Assembly (NCBI GenBank): GCA_026415235.1
Contig: JAOAHM010000030.1
Coordinates: 1 to 38,911, forward strand
Origin: Ignavibacteria bacterium
GTDB lineage: Bacteria; Bacteroidota; Ignavibacteria; Ch128b
Direction of reading: 5' to 3'
DNA length: 38,911 nucleotides
Shown: piece after piece, positions 26,438 to 35,097 of the stretch
Layout: each line of letters starts with the position of its first letter
Numbering within the stretch: position 1 is the stretch's first letter
The notes under the pieces: generated by a model
Told to the model about the DNA's origin: nothing
The model's input: the letters and a program-made list of their open reading frames with translations, nothing else
The model's database searches: none
Made by a program: the position numbers and the translations under genes

Positions 26438-28430
26438 TTATAATCCACTCCTCATAATATTGCGGGTCAATTGGTGCGATAAATCTTGATTTTTTTGAAT
26501 AAGTAACTCCATCAATCCTTGAGAACATTACAAGCGGATATGAAATAAATAAATTCCTTTTAGCTCTTGTACAAGCAACATAAAGCAATCTTCTTTCTTC
26601 TTCTAAATCTTCAAATGTTTCTGATGCTCTTGTATTTGGAAAGAAACCTTCTACTACACCAATAACAAAAACAGAATGCCATTCCAATCCTTTTGCTGAG
26701 TGAATTGTACTTAATGTTAAAAATTCATCTTCTGAACCAGGGCTTTCAATATCATATACACTTTGGGTTGGAGGTTCGAGAGCTAAATCATCAAGAAAAG
26801 AATTTAATGAATTGTATCTTTCACTTATGGCAAGAAATATTTCTAAATCTTTTAATCGTTTCTGAAAATCGTCATATTTCTCTCTAAGAATTTTTTCATA
26901 GAATGGTAGAATGATGTTAATTCTTTCTGCTGGACTTAGAGATTTACCGTTTGCTTCATCCAAAACTTTAAAGAGATTATAAACACTTTCGGGTAAGTTT
27001 TTTGTATTTAAGAAATTTTTAAAGTTGAAGACACCTTTCGTAACATCTTCTTCAATTTCATCTGTTAACATTCGAGCTTTTTTGGGTCCAACTCCAGATT
27101 GTAATTGAAGAACTCGAAACCAACTAATCTTATCAATTGGATTGTTTAATATTCTTAAGAAGCTAATCATATCTTTGATATGAGCAGTTTCAATAAATTT
27201 AATTCCACCAAATTTTCTGTAAGGAATTCCAGCTTTGTTCAGTTCAATTTCAAGGTCGTATGAGATATAACCAGAACGAAAAAGCACAGCCATATCTTGA
27301 AGAGGTATTCCTTCTTCTCGCAAATCAAGAATTTTATCAACAACGAATTTTGATTCTAATGTTGTATTTTCAGCAGCAATTATTTGAGGTAGTTCTCCAA
27401 ATTCATTTTTAGTGTAAAGAACTTTGGGATATTTTTCCCTCATGAATTGGATAATTTGATTTGTGAAGTTTAGAATAGCTTGAGTGCTTCTGTAATTTTC
27501 TTCAATGGTAATGATTTTTGCATCAGGAAAATCTTTTGGGAAATCCATTATGTTTTTGAAATTGGCACCACGAAAAGAGTAAATACTTTGAGAATCATCA
27601 CCAACAACCATTATGTTTCTCGCAGTTCCACCTAAGAGTTTTACAATTTGAGCTTGAAGTTTATTAGTATCTTGATATTCATCAACCATTATGTACTTAT
27701 AATTTCTATGAATGTACTTTCGAAACTCTTCATCTTTTTCAAGAAGTTCTTTTAACTTTAATAACAAATCATCATAATCTAAAAGAGCATTTTTCTTCTT
27801 AAATTTATCGTACTCACTTTTAACGAGTTTAATATCATCAATAAAATCAAGAAACTGTGGATATTGAAGAGCAACAACTTCTTCGATTGAGCATTGTTTG
27901 TTTATTGATAAACTAATGATATCGTAAAGAGTTTGTTTCTTCGGAAATCTTTTTTTTTGTTTGTCAAAACCGAGATTAGTTCGAATTAAATTTATTACAT
28001 CTTCTGCATCAGATTGATCAAGAATTGTAAAATTCGATGGATAACCAATTTTATGTGCAAACTTTCGGAGAATTAGATTTGCAAAAGAATGAAATGTTCC
28101 GCCAGAAACTTTTTCACATCTTGAATCAATTAACATTGCTGCTCTCCTTAACATTTCTTGAGCAGCTTTACGAGTAAAAGTGAGAAGTAAAATTGATTGG
28201 GGATTAACTCCCATTTCAACTAATCTTGCAACTCGATAGACAAGAGTTTGAGTTTTTCCAGTTCCAGCTCCAGCAATTACCAAAACAGGACCTTCGGTTG
28301 TAATAACAGCTTCGTATTGAGCAGGATTTAAGATGTTTTTATAATCAATCTTGAAATTAACATCTGTTCTTGGTTTCTCTGTAACCTTATCTTCTAAGGA
28401 TACACGTTTTAGTATATATTTCTTTGCCAT
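26427..28430 (-). CDS. UvrD/PcrA-like superfamily 1 DNA helicase
   Basis: The protein has 667 residues and all SF1A motifs in order: Q-motif LNPAQYEAV (34-42), Walker A GAGTGKT (54-60), Ia LLTFTRKAAQEML, II MVDEYQDTNKLQ, III VGDDSQSIYSFRGA, IV ENYRST, V LSTIHSAKGLEWHSVFV and VI EERRLLYVACTRAKRNL. It unwinds DNA 3' to 5' in repair or replication restart. The 1B and 2B insertions are present, but there is no long C-terminal tail or nuclease domain. Whether it is the main UvrD of the cell or a second copy cannot be said from this window. It overlaps the upstream acidic membrane protein by 22 bases and the downstream lipoprotein by 11 bases. Confidence 0.95.
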   Translation of the reverse strand: MAKKYILKRVSLEDKVTEKPRTDVNFKIDYKNILNPAQYEAVITTEGPVLVIAGAGTGKTQTLVYRVARLVEMGVNPQSILLLTFTRKAAQEMLRRAAMLIDSRCEKVSGGTFHSFANLILRKFAHKIGYPSNFTILDQSDAEDVINLIRTNLGFDKQKKRFPKKQTLYDIISLSINKQCSIEEVVALQYPQFLDFIDDIKLVKSEYDKFKKKNALLDYDDLLLKLKELLEKDEEFRKYIHRNYKYIMVDEYQDTNKLQAQIVKLLGGTARNIMVVGDDSQSIYSFRGANFKNIMDFPKDFPDAKIITIEENYRSTQAILNFTNQIIQFMREKYPKVLYTKNEFGELPQIIAAENTTLESKFVVDKILDLREEGIPLQDMAVLFRSGYISYDLEIELNKAGIPYRKFGGIKFIETAHIKDMISFLRILNNPIDKISWFRVLQLQSGVGPKKARMLTDEIEEDVTKGVFNFKNFLNTKNLPESVYNLFKVLDEANGKSLSPAERINIILPFYEKILREKYDDFQKRLKDLEIFLAISERYNSLNSFLDDLALEPPTQSVYDIESPGSEDEFLTLSTIHSAKGLEWHSVFVIGVVEGFFPNTRASETFEDLEEERRLLYVACTRAKRNLFISYPLVMFSRIDGVTYSKKSRFIAPIDPQYYEEWIINEE

Positions 28431-29020
28431 TTAATTCTTCTCATTCTCAATGCGAGGGGAGTATCAAAAATTTCTTTGAACACTATTGCTCGTTTGAAAT
28501 CATCCAAATTGTTTAATTGAAAAGTAAATGAATCGTGAGTTTTTTCTGCTTCAACTTCTGGTTTGGTGTAATCATATTCATCCAGTTTGGTATAATCAAA
28601 TTCGTCAATTTCAATATCTGGAATTGTTGCTTCGTAGTCGTAAGCTTCAATTTTAAAATCTTGATGAACTTTCTGTTCAAAATCTGTTGAAGCTAATTTT
28701 ACTTTTTCTTCAAACTTAGATTCTTGAATTTGTGGTTCCGTTAGTTTTTCTTCTTTGATAGGTGTGAATTCTTCATCTTTCTCTTGAGTGTAAGTATCAA
28801 CTTCATATTCAGGTTGTTGTGGAGTTTTGTAACCAAAGAGCTCTTCAATTTCTCTTAATATTTCTTGGGATGATTTTTCTTCTCTTCCTTCGAATTCGGT
28901 TTCTTCAGCTTCATGTTGAGGTTGAGGTTTTTTTGCAACAGGTGGCTTTCTCTTAAAAATCGGTGCAAGAAAAGCGTAAATGATAAAGAGTATGATTAGA
29001 AGGTCAAGTATACTATCCAT
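28409..29020 (-). CDS. Membrane-anchored acidic protein of unknown function
   Basis: The protein has 203 residues. A single N-terminal membrane helix (ILDLLIILFIIYAFLAPIF) is followed by basic KRKPP and then a low-complexity region rich in Glu, probably disordered. It includes the mini-repeat DEFDYTKL/DEYDYTKP near residues 150-165. The C-terminal 25 or so residues return to an ordered-looking composition (DFKRAIVFKEIFDTPLALRMRR), suggesting a short conserved helix that could dock on a partner. I do not recognise a named family. It lies 31 bases downstream of floA, a position where other genomes may carry an NfeD-type partner; no NfeD-like OB fold is visible here. Confidence 0.7.
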   Translation of the reverse strand: MDSILDLLIILFIIYAFLAPIFKRKPPVAKKPQPQHEAEETEFEGREEKSSQEILREIEELFGYKTPQQPEYEVDTYTQEKDEEFTPIKEEKLTEPQIQESKFEEKVKLASTDFEQKVHQDFKIEAYDYEATIPDIEIDEFDYTKLDEYDYTKPEVEAEKTHDSFTFQLNNLDDFKRAIVFKEIFDTPLALRMRRIKWQRNIY

Positions 29021-29051
29021 TATCTTTTAATCTTCTTTATGAGTAATAGTT

Positions 29052-30035
29052 TTATTCTTTTTTCTTTTCCACACCTTTGGAAATTGATTCACGCATCTCT
29101 GTATCAGCTTGAATATTTCGCAAAGTGTAGTAGTCAAGAACACCGAGTTTGCCTTCTCTTAATGCTTGAGCTATGGCTTTTGGAATTTCTGCTTCTGCTT
29201 CAATAACTTTTGCTTTCATTCTCTGAACTTCAGCTTTCATCTCTTGTTCTGTAGCAACAGCTGCTGCTCTTCTTTCTTCTGCTTTTGCTCGAGCTATTTT
29301 TAAATCTGCTTCAGCTTGATCGGTTTGAAGTTTTGCACCAATGTTTTCTCCAACATCAACATCAGCAATATCAATTGAAAGAATTTCGAAAGCTGTGCCT
29401 GCGTCAAGACCTTTCTCTAAAACTGTTTTTGAAATTCTATCTGGATTCTCTAAAACTTCTTTATGTGAATTTGAAGAACCAATCGTTGTGACAATACCTT
29501 CACCAACACGAGCAATTATAGTTGTTTCACCAGCACCACCAACTAATCTATCAATGTTTGCACGAACTGTAACTTTTGCAATAGCTCTAACTTGGATACC
29601 ATCTTTTGCAACAGCAGCAATTGCAGGAGTTTCAATTACCTTAGGATTGACACTCATTTTAACTGCTTCTAATACATCTCGACCTGCCAAATCAATTGCA
29701 GTTGCTCGTTCAAAAGTAAGTGGAATGTTTGCTTTATCAGCTGAGATTAATGCGTTAACAACTTTTTCCACATTTCCACCAGCTAAGTAGTGAGCTTCTA
29801 ATTTTCCTGTTTCGACTTTTATTCCAGCTTTTGTTGCAGTTATCAAACTTTTGACGATTATGTGTGGAGGTACTTTTCTCAACCTCATTCCAACTAAGTC
29901 AGAAAAAATTTTAAGTTTAACTCCTGCAAAGTATGCAGTTATCCATAAACCAAGTGGAATGAAGTGAAGAAAGATGGCAATAAAAATTATTATTCCAACT
30001 ATTATTAGTATTGCAAGTCCTGTTATAGCTTCCAT
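29052..30035 (-). CDS. floA: Flotillin-like protein FloA
   Basis: The protein has 327 residues, matching the YqfA/FloA family. A hydrophobic N-terminal hairpin ([31 protein letters not shown]) anchors it to the membrane. Next is an SPFH domain with [52 protein letters not shown] and [22 protein letters not shown]. The last part is an Ala/Glu-rich coiled coil ([24 protein letters not shown]) and ends [18 protein letters not shown]. FloA organises functional membrane microdomains and assembles oligomers. GAGG lies eight to nine bases before the ATG. It is second in a seven-gene minus-strand run, 17 bases after the macro-domain gene. Confidence 0.95.
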   Translation of the reverse strand: MEAITGLAILIIVGIIIFIAIFLHFIPLGLWITAYFAGVKLKIFSDLVGMRLRKVPPHIIVKSLITATKAGIKVETGKLEAHYLAGGNVEKVVNALISADKANIPLTFERATAIDLAGRDVLEAVKMSVNPKVIETPAIAAVAKDGIQVRAIAKVTVRANIDRLVGGAGETTIIARVGEGIVTTIGSSNSHKEVLENPDRISKTVLEKGLDAGTAFEILSIDIADVDVGENIGAKLQTDQAEADLKIARAKAEERRAAAVATEQEMKAEVQRMKAKVIEAEAEIPKAIAQALREGKLGVLDYYTLRNIQADTEMRESISKGVEKKKE

Positions 30036-30052
30036 TTTTTACCTCGTAGATT

Positions 30053-30565
30053 TTATTTTGATAATTGTTGATAGACCTCTTGAAAAATTTTATAAGCTTG
30101 ATTCCCAAATAAATAGAAATAAACTTCTTTCACTTGCTTCGCATTAAAATTTAAAACTTCATTAATCATAATTTTTGCACATTCTTCGAGTGGAAATCCA
30201 CCAACACCAGTTCCAAGTGCAGGGAAGGCAACAGATTTTAAGTTGAGTTTTTCACATAACTCTAAGACACTTCTTGTTGCATCTCTTATATATTTTTCGT
30301 TTGTTGTTAAATCTTGTCCCATTACTGCTGCATGAATTACATACTTTGCTTTCAGATTACCAGCAGTAGTTTCAATTGCTGAACCAATTGGGATTGGTCC
30401 TTTTGCAACTGCTTCATCTTCAATAATTTTTCCACCAACTCTTTTAATTGCTCCAGCTACACCACTTCCCATCCAAAGATGATTGTTCGCAGCGTTAACG
30501 ATTGCTTCGGCATTGCTTGAAGTGATATCTCCTTCGATAATCTGAATTTTAATTTTTTCTTGCAT
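30053..30565 (-). CDS. Macro domain protein, ADP-ribose binding
   Basis: The protein is a single 170-residue macro domain. Visible motifs are IQIIEGDITSSNAEAIVNAANNHLWMGSGVAGAI (the ADP-ribose pocket), KYVIHAAVMG and the phosphate loop AFPALGTGVGGFPLEECA. Family members bind ADP-ribose or hydrolyse O-acetyl-ADP-ribose and ADP-ribosyl groups; the YmdB/MacroD-type NAAN...G-GV...GG pattern is present, so deacetylase or hydrolase activity is possible. It leads the floA-helicase-glycosyltransferase operon. AGAGGA lies 11 bases before the ATG, and a TATATTTA box lies further upstream. A link to the downstream genes is not known. Confidence 0.92.
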   Translation of the reverse strand: MQEKIKIQIIEGDITSSNAEAIVNAANNHLWMGSGVAGAIKRVGGKIIEDEAVAKGPIPIGSAIETTAGNLKAKYVIHAAVMGQDLTTNEKYIRDATRSVLELCEKLNLKSVAFPALGTGVGGFPLEECAKIMINEVLNFNAKQVKEVYFYLFGNQAYKIFQEVYQQLSK

Positions 30566-30590
30566 CTCTTATTCATTCCTCTAACTAATG

Positions 30591-30598
30591 TAAATATA
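30591..30598 (-). promoter_or_regulatory. Possible -7 box of the macro-floA operon
   Basis: On the minus strand, TTCGTATATTTA (30602 to 30591) contains TATATTTA, one mismatch from TAnnTTTG. It shares TTCGTATATTT with the sequence just before alr (35082-35092). It is 25 bases before the macro-domain ATG with a Shine-Dalgarno-like AGAGGA between, a sensible promoter layout. AT-richness makes chance similarity possible. Confidence 0.3.
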
Positions 30599-30755
30599 CG
30601 AATAGTTGAATTTTTATTGATTAAGTGACTTTTAAGTTTTTTGATTTATTATCTTAAACCATGAATAATTTTTCGAATGATTGTTAAGTCTTGTTTTGTG
30701 TGAGCTTAATTAAAAATTAGAACTTGTGAGGTATTAGTATTCAATAAAAAAATTT

Positions 30756-33515
30756 TTAATGAGCATCTAACCAGTTATCACCAATTCCAATATCAACCTT
30801 CACTGGAACTTTGAGTGGAATTGCACTTTCCATTTCCTTCTTTACAATTTCTTTTACTTCATCAATTTCATCATTGTGAACTTCGAAAACTAACTCATCA
30901 TGAACTTGAATAATCATTGCCGATTTCAATTTTCTGTTTCGGAATTGTTCAGCAATTTTATTCATTGCAATTTTAATCATATCAGCAGCAGTACCTTGAA
31001 TGGGCATGTTGATTGCCTGTCTTTCTTCAGCTGATCGAACTGTTTGGTTTTGTGAGTTAATGTTTGGAAGATATCGTCGTCTCTTTTTCAAAGTCTCCAC
31101 ATAACCATTCTCACGAGCAAATTTTTTTGTTTCTTCCAAGTAATTCAAAACATTTTTGTATGTCTTGAAATATTTGTCTATCAATTCTTTTGCTTGAGTT
31201 TGTGGAATTCCAAGTCTTGTTTTCAATCCAAATGGTCCAATTCCATAAAGAATTCCGAAATTGACTTCTTTTGCTTTCCTGCGCATTTCAGGAGTAACTT
31301 TATCAAATGGTACTCCAAATACTTTTGATGCAGTTGATGCATGAATATCAAAATCTTTTTCAAATGCTTCGATTAAATTTGGATCTTCGCAGATGTGAGC
31401 AAGAATTCTTAATTCGATTTGTGAATAGTCGGCACTTAAAATTTTCCAATCTTGATTTGGAGCTGCAAAAGCTTTTCGAATTTCTTTACCAAGTTCAGAC
31501 CTAATTGGAATGTTTTGCAAGTTTGGGTCACTACTTGAAAGTCTTCCTGTTGATGTTATTGTTTGATTGTAATTTGTGTGAATTCTTCCAGTTCGTTTGT
31601 TAATTAACTCGGGTAATGAATCGACATAAGTGTTTTTTAATTTAACAATTTGTCTGTAATTAATTAGATATTCAATGATTGGATGGGCAAATCTGATTTG
31701 TTCGAGTGATTGAATGTCGGTTGAATATCCAGTTTTTGTTTTTTTGGTTGGTTCGAGTTTGAGTTTGTTAAAAAGAATTTCTTGAAGTTGTTTGGTGGAG
31801 TTTACATTAAATTTCTCACCAGCAAGTTCATGGATTTTACTTTCAATGATGGAAATTTGTTTTTCAAGTTCCAGACTTAATTCTTGAAGTGCATCAGTGT
31901 TGATATAGACACCACGAGTTTCCATTTCCGAAAGAGTTTTAACAAGAGGAAATTCAATCTCTTCACATAATTGAAGCAATTGCTTAGCTTTAAGTTCTTC
32001 TTTCAGTATTTCATAAAGTTGTAAAGTGATATCAGCATCTTCACAAGAATAAATCTTTAAATCATTAAGAGGCACATTCCACATATTTTCTGAATTTTTC
32101 TTGTCGCCAATTAACGCTGAAATTTTATATGTATCATAATGAAGATATTTTTTTGCAAGGTCATCCAAACTTGTTACACCATCAGGATTTAATATGTAAG
32201 CTGCAACCATTGTATCGAAAAAAGGTGGTTGAACGGTAATGCCGTAGTTGTTCAAGACATTTATATCGTATTTAAGATTTTGTCCTATCTTTAATTTGTT
32301 CTTATCCTGAAGAATTTTCTTAAAGCTTTCAAAATACTTTTTGTCGCTTTCAGATAGATTAAAGTTTTTGTGATAATTAAAACGATAAAAGTAAGCTTTC
32401 TTTTTCTCGAGAGCGAAAGATATTCCAACAATATTTGCATCAATTGAATTTAAATTATCAGTTTCAGTATCAAAGACAATTGCTTTGGAATTTTCAACTT
32501 CTTTTAAGAATGAATTAAATTCATTTCCATCGTTAAGTAAGATGTAATTGGTTCCTTGGATTTCTTCAATTTTTATTTGTGGAGTTTCTTCTGAAAAATC
32601 GAAAAGAGTTGGTGTCTTTGATTTAATTTTTGTGTCGAAAATATTTTCAAGTCGTTTATTGAATGTTTTAATTTCAAGTTCATTCAATAAAGTTTCGAGC
32701 TTGGGAATATCGGGAGAATGAATTTGAAGAGCTTGCGGATTAATTTCTAAAGGAACATTTCTTTTAATTGTTACAAGTTCTCGAGATAAATAAGCAAGCT
32801 CTCTACCTTCGATTAGTTTTTGTTTTAGTGCTTCTTTGGAAATTTTATCAAGATTATTATAAATATTATCAAGAGAGCCGAATTGTTTAATAAGTTCAAG
32901 AGCAGTTTTTTCACCAATACCTTTCACGCCAGGAATGTTGTCGGTCGAGTCACCAGTTAAAGCAAGGAAGTCAATGAACTGTGATGGTTTTAATCCATAC
33001 TCGTCTTCAACTTTTTTGAGGTCATAAACTTCAGCATCTTCAACGGATTTTTTCTGAGGTTTGTAAACAAAAATTCCTTCTTCAACGAGTTGGAAAAAAT
33101 CTTTATCAGGTGTAACAAGAAATGTTTGAATGTTTTTATTTTTCATTTGAGTAGCGAGTGTGCCAATGATATCATCTGCCTCGTAACCGGGAGCAGTGAT
33201 AATTTTAATATCCATTGCTTGTAAAATTTTTTTGATATAATCGAGTTGATAAATCATGTCATCAGGTATTAATTGACGATTAGCTTTGTATTCTGGAAAC
33301 TTATCGTGTCGAAATGTTTTTTCTTTCGTATCGAATGCAACTGCGATATAATCAGGTTTTTCATTTTCGAGTATTTTCAAGAGTGAAGAAAGAAATCCAT
33401 ATACTGCACTTGTATTCTGATTCTTTGAATTTCTGAGAGGTCTCGAAATAAATGCAAAATAGGCTTTGTAAGCCATTGACATTCCATCAATTAGAAAAGC
33501 TTTTTTCATGTTCAT
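30756..33515 (-). CDS. polA: DNA polymerase I
   Basis: The protein has 919 residues and three domains. The 5' nuclease (about 1-290) has LIDGMSMAYKAYFAF, GYEADDIIGTLA, DKDFFQLV and GDSTDNIPGVKGIGEKTA. The 3'-5' proofreading domain (about 325-525) keeps its acidic residues: FDTETDNL, QNLKYDINVL and YSCEDADITLQLY, so proofreading should be intact. The polymerase domain (about 540-919) has DYSQIELRILAHI (motif A), the O-helix RRKAKEVNFGILYGIGPFGL with Phe as in the E. coli enzyme, and QVHDELVFEV (motif C). It fills gaps in repair and removes RNA primers. It lies four bases after the permease gene on the same strand. A second possible ATG is two codons in. Confidence 0.98.
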   Translation of the reverse strand: MNMKKAFLIDGMSMAYKAYFAFISRPLRNSKNQNTSAVYGFLSSLLKILENEKPDYIAVAFDTKEKTFRHDKFPEYKANRQLIPDDMIYQLDYIKKILQAMDIKIITAPGYEADDIIGTLATQMKNKNIQTFLVTPDKDFFQLVEEGIFVYKPQKKSVEDAEVYDLKKVEDEYGLKPSQFIDFLALTGDSTDNIPGVKGIGEKTALELIKQFGSLDNIYNNLDKISKEALKQKLIEGRELAYLSRELVTIKRNVPLEINPQALQIHSPDIPKLETLLNELEIKTFNKRLENIFDTKIKSKTPTLFDFSEETPQIKIEEIQGTNYILLNDGNEFNSFLKEVENSKAIVFDTETDNLNSIDANIVGISFALEKKKAYFYRFNYHKNFNLSESDKKYFESFKKILQDKNKLKIGQNLKYDINVLNNYGITVQPPFFDTMVAAYILNPDGVTSLDDLAKKYLHYDTYKISALIGDKKNSENMWNVPLNDLKIYSCEDADITLQLYEILKEELKAKQLLQLCEEIEFPLVKTLSEMETRGVYINTDALQELSLELEKQISIIESKIHELAGEKFNVNSTKQLQEILFNKLKLEPTKKTKTGYSTDIQSLEQIRFAHPIIEYLINYRQIVKLKNTYVDSLPELINKRTGRIHTNYNQTITSTGRLSSSDPNLQNIPIRSELGKEIRKAFAAPNQDWKILSADYSQIELRILAHICEDPNLIEAFEKDFDIHASTASKVFGVPFDKVTPEMRRKAKEVNFGILYGIGPFGLKTRLGIPQTQAKELIDKYFKTYKNVLNYLEETKKFARENGYVETLKKRRRYLPNINSQNQTVRSAEERQAINMPIQGTAADMIKIAMNKIAEQFRNRKLKSAMIIQVHDELVFEVHNDEIDEVKEIVKKEMESAIPLKVPVKVDIGIGDNWLDAH

Positions 33516-33519
33516 TAAC

Positions 33520-34932
33520 TCATTTCTTTTTTACAAAATACTTCCAGTAAAAGTAAAATGGAATTCCAAGAGAAATTAGAATCAATCCCATCATTGCATT
33601 ACTTGTATCTGAGTACAAAGTATTTCCAACGAAAAGAATTGCAAATAAAACGAACAATGCAGGTAAGATAGGATAACCAATTACTTTGTAAGGTCTATGC
33701 ACATCGGGCATTTTGTAGCGCAACACAAAAACTCCGAATGCTCCCATTCCATAAAAAAGCCAGGATGCAAAAATCACATAATCAGAAATTGTATCAAATG
33801 TACCTGTGAGCGTAAGTAAACTCGACCATATTCCCTGAACAATCAATGATGTACCTGGTGTGGAAAATTTTGGATGAGACTTTCCGAGTGGTTTGAAAAA
33901 CAATCCATCTCTTGCCATTGCAAAATGTACTCGAGCAGTTGCAAGAATACTTCCATTAACTGCACCAAATGTTGAGATGATAATTGCAATTGAAATAATT
34001 GAACCACCAATCGGACCAAAAAGAGTTTCTGCCATGGTTGCACCAACAAGTGGTGATTTTGCTATTACATCAATTGGAAGAATGTACATGTAAGCAATGT
34101 TAATGATTAGGTAAACACTCATTACAATCAAAGTTCCGAATGCTAAAGCTTTGGGGACATTTCGTTTTGGATTTTTGACTTCACCTGCAACAAAAGTTAC
34201 ATTATTCCAACCATCATAAGCCCAAAAAGCACCTGCAAGTGCTAATCCAAACATAGTTAACATGTTGTATTCGTTGTGAATTGGAAAAGCATCTTTTGTT
34301 AAGTTTTCAACACTACCATGACCAAAGATAAAAGCTGATGCTGCTAAAATTAAAATCGAAGCAATTTTAATAAATGTAATAAATGTTTGAACTCCACCAC
34401 CAAAAATTACTCCAATATAATTCACGCCAGTAATAAAAAGTAAACATAAAATAGCAACAGCTTTAGTTCCAAAATCTTGAAGTGGATAAATGTTACCAAC
34501 CAATGGAACATAAATAGAAAACTTTTGAACTTCTTCTGAAAATTGAGGATACTTAATGAAATAACCGAGATACTCTGAGAAAACCACCGCAATTGAAGCT
34601 TGACTTCCAGTTTGAATTACAGCCAAAATAGACCATCCGTAAATGAATGCGATAAAGTCACCATACATAGCTTTGAAGTATTTATACTGTCCTCCAGTTG
34701 CATCAATCATTCCAGCTATTTCAGCATTGGTAAGTGCGCCAATCAATGTGAATATTCCAGCAACAATCCAAGCTAACAAAACAAGTTCTGGTGACATTAA
34801 TTGTTCAGCCATACTTGATGGTTTTCGAAAAACACCTGAACCAATCATTGAACCTGCAACAATCATTGTTGCTGCAGTAACAGAAAGTCCTCTCACTAAA
34901 CCATCAGAAGTTTTTTCGACTGTTTGCTTCAT
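33520..34932 (-). CDS. APC-superfamily amino acid permease
   Basis: The protein has 470 residues and about twelve hydrophobic segments. The family signature in the first helix, MIVAGSMIGSGVFRKPSSMA, is the unwound substrate-binding stretch of APC transporters. ALTNAEIAGMIDATGGQYKYFKAMYGDF and FWAYDGWNNVTFVAGEVKNPKRNVPKAL are further family blocks. The closest types appear to be LAT-like amino acid exchangers or permeases, but the substrate cannot be read from the sequence. GAGG lies before the ATG, eight bases away. The upstream 165-base region is shared with the divergent alr gene; polA follows four bases downstream. Confidence 0.93.
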   Translation of the reverse strand: MKQTVEKTSDGLVRGLSVTAATMIVAGSMIGSGVFRKPSSMAEQLMSPELVLLAWIVAGIFTLIGALTNAEIAGMIDATGGQYKYFKAMYGDFIAFIYGWSILAVIQTGSQASIAVVFSEYLGYFIKYPQFSEEVQKFSIYVPLVGNIYPLQDFGTKAVAILCLLFITGVNYIGVIFGGGVQTFITFIKIASILILAASAFIFGHGSVENLTKDAFPIHNEYNMLTMFGLALAGAFWAYDGWNNVTFVAGEVKNPKRNVPKALAFGTLIVMSVYLIINIAYMYILPIDVIAKSPLVGATMAETLFGPIGGSIISIAIIISTFGAVNGSILATARVHFAMARDGLFFKPLGKSHPKFSTPGTSLIVQGIWSSLLTLTGTFDTISDYVIFASWLFYGMGAFGVFVLRYKMPDVHRPYKVIGYPILPALFVLFAILFVGNTLYSDTSNAMMGLILISLGIPFYFYWKYFVKKK

Positions 34933-35059
34933 TTTTTCCTCGATTAGTTTTTTGAAATTATTAAAATCAAAAAGTAATTCAAATAACTTTTGAGTAATTA
35001 AAAATTTTTTGAAAGAAAATTATGTTCGATTCATTTTTTTGAAAAGTTTTTTAGTCATT

Positions 35060-35092
35060 AAGAATTCGAAAAATTCATTCTTCGTATATTTG
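35060..35092 (+). promoter_or_regulatory. Possible alr promoter with dyad
   Basis: TATATTTG at 35085-35092 fits the Bacteroidota -7 consensus TAnnTTTG and ends five bases before the alr ATG (35098), which would give a nearly leaderless transcript. An inverted repeat AAGAAT (35060-35065)/ATTCTT (35077-35082) lies directly upstream, in operator position. No TTTG at the -33 position is seen. It is tentative in AT-rich DNA. Confidence 0.35.
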
Positions 35093-35097
35093 CAACG

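Noticed and set aside
29341-29790. 149-codon open frame on the plus strand
   Set aside because: It lies entirely opposite floA, whose SPFH and coiled-coil motifs are clear; the frame has an Ala/Thr/Ser-rich composition typical of an antisense shadow.
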